The notes under the pieces were generated by a model that ran no database searches, was not told the origin of the DNA, and saw only the letters and a list, made by a program, of their open reading frames with translations. Shown here piece after piece: positions 54,401 to 62,171 of a stretch of 64,000 bases of DNA. How positions within the stretch are numbered: the first letter of the stretch is position 1; each line of letters begins with the position of its first letter. Made by a program: the position numbers and the translations under genes. The stretch is from CAWIJJ01 sp963836405 (GTDB lineage Bacteria > Acidobacteriota > Terriglobia > Bryobacterales > Bryobacteraceae): the NCBI GenBank assembly GCA_963836405.1, contig CAWIJL010000005.1, positions 124,001 to 188,000 on the forward strand, read 5' to 3'.

Positions 54401-55662
54401 GTCCCGGCCCCGGCATCGTCCAGAACTACAACAGCGCCACGGACGCTCCGCTCAACATGGCGTCGTTCCCGGCCAAGCCCAATCAGATCGTGGTGCTGTG
54501 GGGCACCGGCCTCGGGCCCATCACGACGGGCGACAACACGCCTCCGCCGGGCGGCGACCTGCCCGTTCCCGTGGAGGTTCGGGTGGGCGGAAAAATCGCC
54601 AAGCGCCTGTACAGCGGCCGCGCGCCCACCTTCGCCGGAGTGGATAACATTTACTTCGAGGTGCCGGCCGATGCGCCGCTGGGTTGCTCGGTGCCGGTGC
54701 AGGTGACCGCCGCCGGCGTGGTGGCCAACACCGTTCGCATGGCGATCTCCGCCGACGGGAAGAAGTGCCAGGATCCTGGCAACCCGTTCGGCGCCACGAC
54801 CGCGAACGGCGCCAAGAGCGGCATCATCGGGTTGATGCGGATTTCTCTCAAGGGGCAGATCGATTCCTCCAAGCCCGCCGTCGATTCCACTTTCGACGTG
54901 GGCCTGGGCGGATTCGGCGATGTCATGGCAGGCGGGGACTTGGCCTTCAGCCCCTTCATGAACCTTCCGCCGGCGGGAAGCTGCGTATCCACGAACAAGG
55001 CGCTGGACTTCGGCGCGGTGATGGGCACCAACGGCACAGGGCTCGACCGGACCGTCAAGAACCTTCTCGATGTCGGACCCGAGTTGACGATCACGGGACC
55101 GAACGGCAGCGTCAAGATCGAGCACTTCGATCCGAACTCGGCGGCGGGCCCATATCTCAGCCTGCTGGGGGGCAACATGCCGGTGGACGGCACACCCACT
55201 GCGCCGCTGTTCCTGAACGGCGGCAGTTACACGATCAGCGCGGCGGGCGGCAAAGATGTGGGCGGCTTCTCCACGTCGCTCACGCTGAACACGCCGCTCA
55301 CCTGGAGCAACCAGGCGGCGCTCGGGACGATTACGCGCGGGCAGGATTTCACCGTCACCTGGACCGGCGGCGATGCTTCGCAAACGGTGCTCATCGCGGG
55401 CGGGAGCAGCAATCAGAAGACCAAGCAGTCGGGCGGCTTCTTCTGCCTGGCGCCGGCCTTGGCCGGATCGTTTGTGGTACCGGCGAGTGTGCTGGCCGAT
55501 CTGCCGGTCACGAGCGCGAATATCGGCATGTCGGAGACGATCGGGATGCTGGCCGTGTCCGGCATGCCTATGTCGAGCCCGCAAAAATTCACCGCTCCGG
55601 GTCTCGACCAGGGCATGGTGTTTTACACGTCCATCGCGGTGCAGGCGGTCGCGGTCCGATGA
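51436..55662 (+). CDS. Large secreted protein with two tandem VWA domains, a BACON-like region and a TIGR03437-type C-terminus
   Basis: About 1,408 residues, exported (signal FTLGLLATLLLAPEALQA). Two consecutive VWA-type domains occupy about 150-420 and 430-690; each carries the metal-ion motif D-x-S-x-S within ILIDVSGSLSSSDLA (Asp220 and Asp495 counted from the GTG at 51430), a conserved Thr in YSFTDDV and MTDGDD. Between about 690 and 860 lie BACON-like repeats, each with a Cys and Trp (CALNPSANVSWIKI, GTTCPWNVVWSGSWM). From about 865 the block GGVVNAASNRAGAVARGSFFTIYGTNIGPPGY begins a TIGR03437-like domain. Probably an adhesive surface protein. GGAGG is seven bases before the TTG at 51436, making it a better start than the in-frame GTG at 51430. 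Confidence 0.9.
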   Translation: MRSFTLGLLATLLLAPEALQATVQVQNYMMTKTDPAGACSGGSVALPVGATNFSVTDKEAYLWFSVTGANAGDVFASEYYTPAGQYYSPASGAWNPLSTAGNYCFSDLALPIANNIPATLPGTWTVRVTYNGSVLFSLTFTISPATSSGLHLNINQAITTSCPNNKMIVSVTDSSGNPITGLNTSNFTLKENGTLRSITVTPVNGATSGALSLAILIDVSGSLSSSDLANEKAAAKQLISQMGASDMVAIYSFTDDVKLLRDYTSDKALLNAAVDAASGGGSTALYKAIQTASQTLGGRTGRKAIVLMTDGDDTVGGATIDQAIAAAKTAGVPVFPVGFGSANTSILTRLATETGGFYSASATSADLQRILGLIGQAISSQYEITYTSGAVTTDNTVEIAVTVGGQSATATRVVSKCSSTPGTTGLTVTVNQVITTSCPNNKLIVSVTNAQGAVTGLTAANFTLKESGVIRAVTVTPVTSGSSGPLSLAILIDVSGSLSSSDLANEKAAAKQLISQMSGSDMVAIYSFTDDVRLLRDYTSDKALLNAAVDGASGGGSTALYKAIQTASQALGLRTGRKAIVLMTDGDDTVGGATIDQAIAAAKTAGVPVFPVGFGSANTTVLTRIATETGGFYSPSATSADLQHILGQIGQIISSQYEVSYTSVATTQDNTVEITVSYGGQTSTTTRTVSACSSSSNCTYLVQPQSVTVPAGGANGTIIVITQAGCALNPSANVSWIKILGSNQGAVSYQVDPNPGSARSGTIAIGNRTVPVTQEGGVTCAYSITPTSNVMPSQGGTTSFRLAASGTTCPWNVVWSGSWMTVTSPTSGKGNALVIFKVDPNTSTSPRSGTVTVAGLTYTLGQSGGASATEPSISQGGVVNAASNRAGAVARGSFFTIYGTNIGPPGYMQVQNYPIPDNMGGVVVTFTRGSYNKRGYLHFVSSVQINGILPSDVPLGDVQVTVSYNGIVSSAATITVTDTTFGTFSAAGGPGPGIVQNYNSATDAPLNMASFPAKPNQIVVLWGTGLGPITTGDNTPPPGGDLPVPVEVRVGGKIAKRLYSGRAPTFAGVDNIYFEVPADAPLGCSVPVQVTAAGVVANTVRMAISADGKKCQDPGNPFGATTANGAKSGIIGLMRISLKGQIDSSKPAVDSTFDVGLGGFGDVMAGGDLAFSPFMNLPPAGSCVSTNKALDFGAVMGTNGTGLDRTVKNLLDVGPELTITGPNGSVKIEHFDPNSAAGPYLSLLGGNMPVDGTPTAPLFLNGGSYTISAAGGKDVGGFSTSLTLNTPLTWSNQAALGTITRGQDFTVTWTGGDASQTVLIAGGSSNQKTKQSGGFFCLAPALAGSFVVPASVLADLPVTSANIGMSETIGMLAVSGMPMSSPQKFTAPGLDQGMVFYTSIAVQAVAVR
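51880..53508 (+). repeat. Direct duplication of about 0.82 kb encoding the two VWA domains
   Basis: The segment 51880-52683 recurs at 52705-53508 with a constant offset of 825 bases (275 codons). The MIDAS regions are near-identical at the protein level, for example ILIDVSGSLSSSDLANEKAAAKQL and SFTDDV(K/R)LLRDYTSDKALLNAAVD. Nucleotide differences are mostly at third positions, so the duplication is not recent, or it has been maintained by selection. Confidence 0.9.
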
Positions 55663-56945
55663 TGCGCCGCGCACTAGCCTGTCTTGTACTGCTGGCCGGG
55701 CCGGCGGCTTTCGCGCAAACGGCCCGGCGGGCGATTCTTATCGACGTGGACGGCATCCGGCGCGACACGTTCGCCGAGGTCTACGCGTCGGGAAAGCTGC
55801 CCAACCTGGCCCGCATCTTCGACGGGGCGGTGTGGTTCGATAATGCCGCCACCGTGCTCCCCACCGTGACGATGGCGGCGCAGGCTTCGATCGCCACCGG
55901 CGCGGCGCCGGACCGGCACGGCATCGTCGGCAACCAGTGGTACGAACGCGAGGGACGCCGCCTGTTCGACTACATGAACTCCCACGGCGTGAGTTGTGTT
56001 TACGGCTTCACGGTGCTGGGAGGCGCGGCCTGCGTCAACGGCCTGGCCAACCGGCACCTGCAGACGCAGACCATGTATGAAGCGGCTGCGGCCGCGGGAC
56101 TTGCGAGCCTGGTGGTCTACAACCAGTACTGGAAGGGGTCCATGCGGGCGGCCGGCCCGACCTCGGATGAGGCCGCGGCGTTCCTCAAGAACAACGCTCT
56201 CGATTACCGCGTCTTCGACGAGCGGATGGCCGCCCGCGCGATCCAGGAACTGCAACGCGGAGGGCTGCCCTCCCTGTTGACGCTGTACTTCGCCGGCGCG
56301 GATGGAATCGCCCACAAGCAGGGGATCCCGTCGCAGCCGGCTTATCTTTCGTCCGTCGTCGATCCGCTGCTCGGAAAGATTCTGGACGTGGTGGAGGGCG
56401 TGGAGCCAGACTGGCGCGCTTCGACTATGTTCATCCTTACAGCGGACCACGGTCGCACCGAGGTCGAACCGCACCCGGAAGACACGACGCTGCTCGCGGA
56501 CCTTGCGGCGGCGCTGCCGGAGGGCGCGCGCATCGCGGCCAACGGCGGAGTGGCCTACATTTATTTATACTCGGAGGAGCGAGCGAGGGCCGCGGAAGTG
56601 GTCGCGGCCCTCAATGCCGAGCCTCGCCTCGCCCTGGCGGTCGCATCGGCGCGAGTGCGGCAAGAGCGTGAGAATCCGCGGAAGGGCGACATCACCGTTG
56701 CGCTGCGGCGGGGCCACTACTTCAATAACACCGGAGCCGGTTCGCAGCACGGCAGCGTGTACGCGGAAGATACGGCGATCCCGATCGTGGTGGCGATGCC
56801 CGGAGTGGCGGGCCGTCACCGGGGGGAGGCAGTGAGCGTGACGCAGATTGCGGGCACGGTGGCGGACTGGCTGGGATTCGCGATGGACAGCGCCGACCCC
56901 GCGCTGCCGGTGCGGGTGCGCGAACGGACCGCCACGCGGCAGTAA
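55659..56945 (+). CDS. Exported alkaline phosphatase-superfamily phosphodiesterase (type I NPP-like)
   Basis: A 428-residue secreted protein (signal RALACLVLLAGPAAFAQ). The metal-binding start ILIDVDGIRRDTF, the nucleophile region with Thr in ATVLPTVTMAAQASIATGAAPDRHGIVGNQWY, ADGIAHKQG and TADHGRTEVEPHPEDT are typical of nucleotide pyrophosphatase/phosphodiesterases. Expected substrates are phosphodiesters such as nucleotides or glycerophosphodiesters outside the cell, unproven. The ATG at 55659 overlaps the stop of the VWA protein gene in ATGA, which suggests co-translation and perhaps a shared location at the cell surface. Confidence 0.88.
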   Translation: MMRRALACLVLLAGPAAFAQTARRAILIDVDGIRRDTFAEVYASGKLPNLARIFDGAVWFDNAATVLPTVTMAAQASIATGAAPDRHGIVGNQWYEREGRRLFDYMNSHGVSCVYGFTVLGGAACVNGLANRHLQTQTMYEAAAAAGLASLVVYNQYWKGSMRAAGPTSDEAAAFLKNNALDYRVFDERMAARAIQELQRGGLPSLLTLYFAGADGIAHKQGIPSQPAYLSSVVDPLLGKILDVVEGVEPDWRASTMFILTADHGRTEVEPHPEDTTLLADLAAALPEGARIAANGGVAYIYLYSEERARAAEVVAALNAEPRLALAVASARVRQERENPRKGDITVALRRGHYFNNTGAGSQHGSVYAEDTAIPIVVAMPGVAGRHRGEAVSVTQIAGTVADWLGFAMDSADPALPVRVRERTATRQ

Positions 56946-56968
56946 CGCCAGTCGATCTAAGTGCTCCC

Positions 56969-56997
56969 TTGACACCGACACGGCTGGGATATATGGT
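56969..56997 (+). promoter_or_regulatory. Sigma-70-type promoter candidate
   Basis: A perfect TTGACA (56969-56974) is followed 17 bases later by TATGGT (56992-56997; the overlapping TATATG gives a 15-base spacer). It lies about 100 bases upstream of the thioredoxin-like gene. Other promoters are not obvious in this window, so this one stands out. Confidence 0.45.
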
Positions 56998-57099
56998 GCT
57001 GTTGGACGGGCAGTTACAGCGTTGGTTTCTGCCCCGTCCGGACGCGCGTGTTCCGGTCTGGCCGTCTATTCATCGCGAAGGGATCGACTTCATTCTGTA

Positions 57100-58263
57100 A
57101 TGCGGCCGGGTTCAAAAGGAACGCCTTGTTCGAACAGGGGAACTATCCTGGTGGTTCTGGCGCTGGGATGCAGTTTGACGGCCTGGTGCCAGAGCGCAAC
57201 GCCGAGCAGCCCCTCATCGAGAGCCGGCATCGGCGTGGCTCGTGAAGTAGCGATTACGGCACCCATGCCGGAATTTCCACCGGCATCCATCGAAGCCGGC
57301 CACACGGGGCTTGGTTTAGTCGAATTTCATGTTAGTGACCAAGGCAAGGTGACCTATGCGCATGCGCTCGATGCCCCGGATGACGCGATTAGGGCCGTCC
57401 TCGAGCAGACCCTGAGGCGATGGACCTTTCATCCGCAGGAGGGGCGTGGTCCGGATGGTCGAGGGAGGCTCATGCCATTTTACAGCCGCATGATCTTCTA
57501 TTTCGAGATCGTAGACGGAAAGCCGGTAGTGATCGACGCGGCCGCGGAGTTGCTTGCCGAGGTTGAAAAGTCCGCAGTTAGGAGCGTGGATCGCGCAGCG
57601 GCCCAGGCACCCGCCACGCCTGCGGCCCCAACCGCATCCGTGGGAGCCGTGCTGAGCGTTCGCGACGCCGACTTCCCGGCTCATCCGCTCTCTCCGATCC
57701 TGGTGTTATCCCCGAGTTGTGAATTCTGCCTGAACAACAGCGAGTTTCATAAGCAAATCATCAGGGCCGCTCGCGCTCAAGGAATTGGCTTGAAAGTGCT
57801 GGTCCCGAAGAAAGCCGCTGCCCGCCCGTACACTCAGGGCCTCGGCGTTGATGCTGCCGATGTAGGCGAGGTTGGGGAAATGAATCGCAGCATTCGATGC
57901 ACACCCGCGATATTGGATGTCGATCAGGGGGGAGTAGTCAGGAAGATATGGGCGGGACAGCTACAGGCACCGGCAGCGGCGGCCTTTCTGGAGCAGATGT
58001 CCCGTCACACACTGCTCGACGACCGGACATCTTCCAATGCAGTAACGATGAAGGGATACAGAAATTACAGCTTTCGCGAATTGGCGGCACTACGGAGTGA
58101 GCAACCGGTCCGGGTTATCGACGTCGGCGAGCGTTCGTCGTCGCCGCCTGCCGAAGGGATTCTGATAATGCCGGTTACCGAGATACCCTTCAGGGCGCCG
58201 TTTGAGCTCGATCCCAAGGCATTGCAGGTTATCGACTGTTCGCATATGAAAACGGAGATGTGA
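57100..58263 (+). CDS. Exported TonB-C-like / thioredoxin-like fusion protein
   Basis: A 387-residue protein with a signal region (ILVVLALGCSLTAWCQ). Residues about 45-140 resemble a TonB C-terminal-like domain (PPASIEAGHTGLGLVEFHVSDQGKVTYAHALD, LEQTLRRWTFHP). Residues 200-300 form a thioredoxin-like domain with CEFC in ILVLSPSCEFCLNNSEFHKQII, although the motif CxxC has Glu-Phe spacing and the following Pro (RCTPAILDV) is as expected. The C-terminus (ELAALRSEQPVRVIDVGERSSSPP, PVTEIPFRAPFELDP) resembles rhodanese-like ends but lacks a clear active-site cysteine. Redox or chaperone role outside the cytoplasm is inferred. Confidence 0.7.
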   Translation: MRPGSKGTPCSNRGTILVVLALGCSLTAWCQSATPSSPSSRAGIGVAREVAITAPMPEFPPASIEAGHTGLGLVEFHVSDQGKVTYAHALDAPDDAIRAVLEQTLRRWTFHPQEGRGPDGRGRLMPFYSRMIFYFEIVDGKPVVIDAAAELLAEVEKSAVRSVDRAAAQAPATPAAPTASVGAVLSVRDADFPAHPLSPILVLSPSCEFCLNNSEFHKQIIRAARAQGIGLKVLVPKKAAARPYTQGLGVDAADVGEVGEMNRSIRCTPAILDVDQGGVVRKIWAGQLQAPAAAAFLEQMSRHTLLDDRTSSNAVTMKGYRNYSFRELAALRSEQPVRVIDVGERSSSPPAEGILIMPVTEIPFRAPFELDPKALQVIDCSHMKTEM

Positions 58264-58373
58264 AAAGGGGGTGCGAGCCGGCTCGAAAAGGCCGGGTTTC
58301 GCGTGGCATTGGCGGGAGCAGGACTCTATAACGAAAACTGTTGCCCAACAGAGGTGAATGGTCAATAAGAATT

Positions 58374-60011
58374 ATGAACTGTCTCTTGCGCTGTACATTC
58401 GCGTTTCTTATCGCGACGTTACCGATGCCGGCACAAGCAGGCCAAGTGGCTGACGTAACAACCGGAACGATCACGGGTGTGGTGCAGCGCCTCAGCGGCG
58501 ATCCGGTGGCCGGAGTAACGGTGTTTGTAATTGTGAAGCCGGGCGGAAGCTATACAGGCGCGGAACCGCCCCGAGTGGTTTCGGCCGAGGCCGATGATGC
58601 CGGCCGGTACAGTCTCGGTCCGGTTCCATTCGGGAGCTACACCGTTACGGTTCGCGGCGCGGAAGGAGTGCCGGGGAAGAGCGTCCGGCTGGATGCCGCA
58701 CATCTGGAAGCCCGGGCCAATTTCAGCGTACCGGTTGCCGGGACCATATCCGGCCGCGTGTTGAATCCGGCCGATGAGGGTGTACCTGGAAAGACGGTGT
58801 TCCTGCTCTCCCAAACTTACGAATATGGCATTTTGCGGTACTCGACGATCCGAAAGAGCGTCACGAATGAGCGTGGGGAATACTCGATTCAGGGTGTCCG
58901 ACCGGGAAGACCATTTGTGCTACAGGTGGGCGCAAGGTCCGATCAGACGCCGGCGGTTTCAGACGCTCCGGAAGACATCAAGCTGCGACCGCGGATTGCG
59001 GTGCCGACGTTCTATCCAAACTCCTCCGAGCCTGCGGGTGCAGTTCCGGTGACAATCAGTGACGGCGAGCATCGGGAGTTTTTGGACATTCGAATGGCGC
59101 AGTCGGCCTCCTTCTGCATTGCAGGCGCCGCGAAAGCGATTAGCCGTCCCGATAGAATCGTGTTCGAGGTGCGCGATGCGGCGACTGGTATTGGAACAAT
59201 GGGGCAACTGGGAACGGAGGGAAAGCTACGTATCTGTGAGCTTACTCCGGGCACTTACCAGGTTACGCTTCGGGATTGGCAGACACCGCTGGAGAAGGGT
59301 GGAGTGTTTTCCACGCAGCGAGTAACAGTGATGGATCGCGATGTCCAGAATGTTATCTTCACACCGGAGGCAGGTCTGCCAGTGACGGTGAAGGCATCGT
59401 GGTTTGGTGAGCGTCCGAAGCAGGTAGTCGCCGATCCCAGAATTATCGTGGCCATGCTGCCGGTGAATCATCTGCCTGTAGGCGAGACTCCGACACGTGA
59501 GATCGCGGTTCCCGGAGAGGCGCTGTTTCCGGCCGTGCCGCTGGACGAGTACGCGATCAGGCCGATCATCGGGATGCCGGGTGTGTACGCGAAGAGCATC
59601 AGGGTAGCTGGAAACGATTTGACGACCGAGGTATTCAGCATTGGCTCGGCGTTAGGCGGCAGTGCAATCGAAATCATGCTGGGGTTCGATTGCGGCAGCG
59701 TGTCAGTCCGGGTGATGGATCGGGACGACCGGTCTATGGCAAATGCGTTTGTGACCATGGTCCCGGTGAGCGCCATGAATCCGGCCGGCGTCTCGCAGAA
59801 ACTGCTGGTCGTTCAGACGAATGAGGAGGGCGTGGCTCTATTCAATTGCGTGCCGCCGGGGAAATACCGGCTGGCAGCAACGGAACGGGGGATGGAGGCG
59901 GATCCGGGGGAGATCTCGACGGTGATGCGCCTCATGTTTGAGAACGATGCGATCAACGTGGAGGCATCCTCTTCGGTTGCCGTGAATACCAGATTGAGGG
60001 CGTCGCGGTAG
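58374..60011 (+). CDS. Exported carboxypeptidase-regulatory-like (CarboxypepD_reg) repeat protein
   Basis: A 545-residue secreted protein with signal MNCLLRCTFAFLIATLPMPAQA. Ig-like beta-sandwich units of the carboxypeptidase regulatory type follow: GTITGVVQRLSGDPVAGVTVFV, DDAGRYSLGPVPFGSYTVTVRG, then GTISGRVLNPADEGVPGKTVFLL, NERGEYSIQGVRPGRPFVLQV and a final unit ending TNEEGVALFNCVPPGKYRLAATERG. There is no TonB-dependent barrel after these units, so it is a free-standing family typical of Acidobacteria. It may act in cell-surface adhesion or carbohydrate binding. The ATG at 58374 starts the signal peptide; the open frame upstream is ignored. Confidence 0.8.
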   Translation: MNCLLRCTFAFLIATLPMPAQAGQVADVTTGTITGVVQRLSGDPVAGVTVFVIVKPGGSYTGAEPPRVVSAEADDAGRYSLGPVPFGSYTVTVRGAEGVPGKSVRLDAAHLEARANFSVPVAGTISGRVLNPADEGVPGKTVFLLSQTYEYGILRYSTIRKSVTNERGEYSIQGVRPGRPFVLQVGARSDQTPAVSDAPEDIKLRPRIAVPTFYPNSSEPAGAVPVTISDGEHREFLDIRMAQSASFCIAGAAKAISRPDRIVFEVRDAATGIGTMGQLGTEGKLRICELTPGTYQVTLRDWQTPLEKGGVFSTQRVTVMDRDVQNVIFTPEAGLPVTVKASWFGERPKQVVADPRIIVAMLPVNHLPVGETPTREIAVPGEALFPAVPLDEYAIRPIIGMPGVYAKSIRVAGNDLTTEVFSIGSALGGSAIEIMLGFDCGSVSVRVMDRDDRSMANAFVTMVPVSAMNPAGVSQKLLVVQTNEEGVALFNCVPPGKYRLAATERGMEADPGEISTVMRLMFENDAINVEASSSVAVNTRLRASR

Positions 60012-60071
60012 GTCCGGAGCGAGTCCTTGCGGAACCCGAGCGCATTCGGCGGTATCCAATCAGCAGCGAAT

Positions 60072-60411
60072 ATGAGATATGCCCTGATTGTGACCGGGCT
60101 GATCGTTAGTTCCGCCCTGGCACAGCCGAAGCCGGATTTTTCCGGCACTTGGAAGATGGCAGGAAGTTCGGAACAGGTGTGCAGTTTTGGCGCTCGAACT
60201 CATGGGAAGGTTCGACTTGGTCTTCCTCACGGTCCGCAAGGATGGCTACCACATTGTGGTCACGCGCGAAGCCTGGGCCTGTCGGGCAGTCTCGGAGTTC
60301 AGGAACGAGCAGTGCTGTGCATCGCATGGCAGCTGCGGAGCTTCCCTATCGAGCGCCGTACGAACTCAACAGGAATGATTGGGTAATCGTCGATTGCTCC
60401 TTCATGCCCGG
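60072..60411 (+). pseudogene. Decayed, chimeric secreted-protein relic
   Basis: A signal peptide and start of a lipocalin-like protein are clear (MRYALIVTGLIVSSALAQ, then KPDFSGTWKM), but the frame breaks after about 35 residues. Within 60187-60411 another frame reads MALELMGRFDLVFLTVRKDGYHIVV and a third ends with ELPYRAPYELNRNDWVIVDCSFM, which resembles the C-terminus of the thioredoxin-like fusion gene at 58160-58263 (EIPFRAPFELDP... VIDCSHM). It seems to be a fused remnant of two secreted-protein genes. Confidence 0.5.
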
Positions 60412-60769
60412 CATCCGGTTGTCAGGATGCCGTAATGGAACTCCAAATTGTTGGATTCTCGCGAGTTGGGGCGGTGAACCTCGGACGCGTGGGGCAATCC
60501 GCATATTGCGAATCCGAAACTCATTAGCGTGCTTGGACGCGTAGCATTGGCGCAGTCGGACGCGATCAGCATGGAGCCCGAGCAATGTTATTATCGGTTT
60601 CGTGGCGTCTGCAGGCGATGCGGGTCTGCAATGATTCTTTTGGCTCCGAGCTGGATGAAGTTGAGGGACCGAAGTTGTAAACGATTTTGGGATGCCTTAC
60701 GGTACACTGAACAGCGAGGCGAACATGAAGCACTGTTTGATGATTGCGTCTCTTTGCATGTTGGCAAGC

Positions 60770-62009
60770 CGATGGTTTATGGTCCTCCACGCCGGCATGG
60801 TTCTCACGCTACGGTACCCTGCTGGCGACCGCCGAGGCTTTCGTCCGCAGTTCAGTCGCCGGATATTTTGCGGAAGAACTGTCTGCGGTCCTCCACGTTG
60901 GAGCACAAGACGCCTTGCGTCACCTTGTCCAGCAGAAGAGGATTGCCCGGGAGTTAATCTCCGGCCTGTTCCTCTATACGGCCCTCGATCCAGTCACTCG
61001 CCAGCGACAGCGCCTGACACGTCGCAGCAACCAGTCGGTTTCCACTGTTGTCGATGCCACCCGCCTGGAAGTGTCTCCCGATGAGATGAGGGCCGCTATC
61101 ATCTTGTTCTATAGCCTGCTGGATGAGCAGCAGCGCCGCTTGTATGCCGGTCTGGAGTCCATGAAACTTGGCCACGGCGGCGACAGCGTGCTGGCCGGAT
61201 TTCTCGGCCTGGATCCGCACACCATCGCCCGCGGCCGCCGCCAGTTGCTGGATCAGGATGTCGAGGTCGGCCGGATCCGACACTCCGGCGCCGGGCGCAA
61301 GCCGGTGGAAAGAAAACGCCCGAAGTAATCGAGGCCATCGATCCTGCTGGAACACGACACCGCCGGAGATCCCATCACCGGCATTCGTTGGACCCACAAG
61401 ACGCCTGCCGGAATCGCCGAACTGCTGCGGCAACTCGATATCGACGTCTCCGCCAATACTGTGGCGCGACTGCTTCGCGATATGGATTTGCGTCAATGAC
61501 CACGATTTCCGTTCCGATGCGGTCGGCGTCGCGATCCCCTATGGCATTTATGACCTGTTCGCCAACCGAGGTTCGGTCTTCGTAGGCGTCTCGCATGACA
61601 CGGCCGCCTTCGCCGTCGGCAGTTGCTGATCCTGGCCGACACCGGCGGCAGCAACAGCTGCCGTACCAACGCCTGGAAAACTGAACTGCAAAGCCAACTC
61701 TGCAACAGCTTTGGGCTCACCGTAACCGTTGCTCATTACCCCACCGGGGCTTCCAAATGGAATCCCATCGAGCACCGGCTGTTCTCCGAAATCTCCAAAA
61801 ACTGGGCCGCCGAGCCACTTGAGAGCTACCCCAAAATCCTCAACTTCATCCGCAACACCTGCACCCGAACCGGACAGGCGGTTTCGGCGTACCTTGACCG
61901 ACGCCAGTATCCAACCGGCACATCACCCGACCCAGAGCAGGTCCGCCGCCTTTCCCTCAAACGGCATTCCACTCTGCCTGCCTGGAACTATACGATCACT
62001 CCGATGTGA
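60770..62009 (+). mobile_element. Degenerate ISAzo13-type insertion sequence (transposase relic)
   Basis: Pieces of an ISAzo13-family DDE transposase are found in order. The N-terminal domain is at about 60790-61330 (LDEQQRRLYAGLESMKLGHGG, HSGAGRKPVERKRP). The start of the middle domain is near 61340-61497 (LLEHDTAGDPITGIRWTHKT, NTVARLLRDMDLRQ and a stop). The catalytic region begins near 61500-61620 (FRSDAVGVAIPYGIYDLFANRGSV, SHDTAAFAV). The C-terminal domain is 61620-62009 (LILADTGGSNSC, HYPTGASKWNPIEHRLFSEI, PAWNYTITPM). Frame changes lie near 61330, 61500 and 61620, with 20- to 70-residue gaps compared with the family, so it is immobile. No terminal inverted repeats were identified with confidence. 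Confidence 0.8.
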
Positions 62010-62171
62010 ATTTATTCTTGCGTCAGCCCTGAGCACCCGACTGCGACTGCGTCCGTTTGCGGAGCGTAATCGTTGGGACAAACCGGCGTGCACCCGCTGC
62101 CGGTTCCGGGCCTGCCGCCGCCTTCCACTTTTCCGCCACTCCCACCCCAAACAGATGCTATCGTCTTATTC

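Noticed and set aside
53359..55674. A 771-codon minus-strand frame inside the VWA protein gene
   Set aside because: Antisense shadow; Arg/His/Gly-rich with no motif.
62009..62171. Possible terminal inverted repeat of the ISAzo13 relic
   Set aside because: I could not find a convincing inverted match to sequence near 60770; a computed comparison would be needed.
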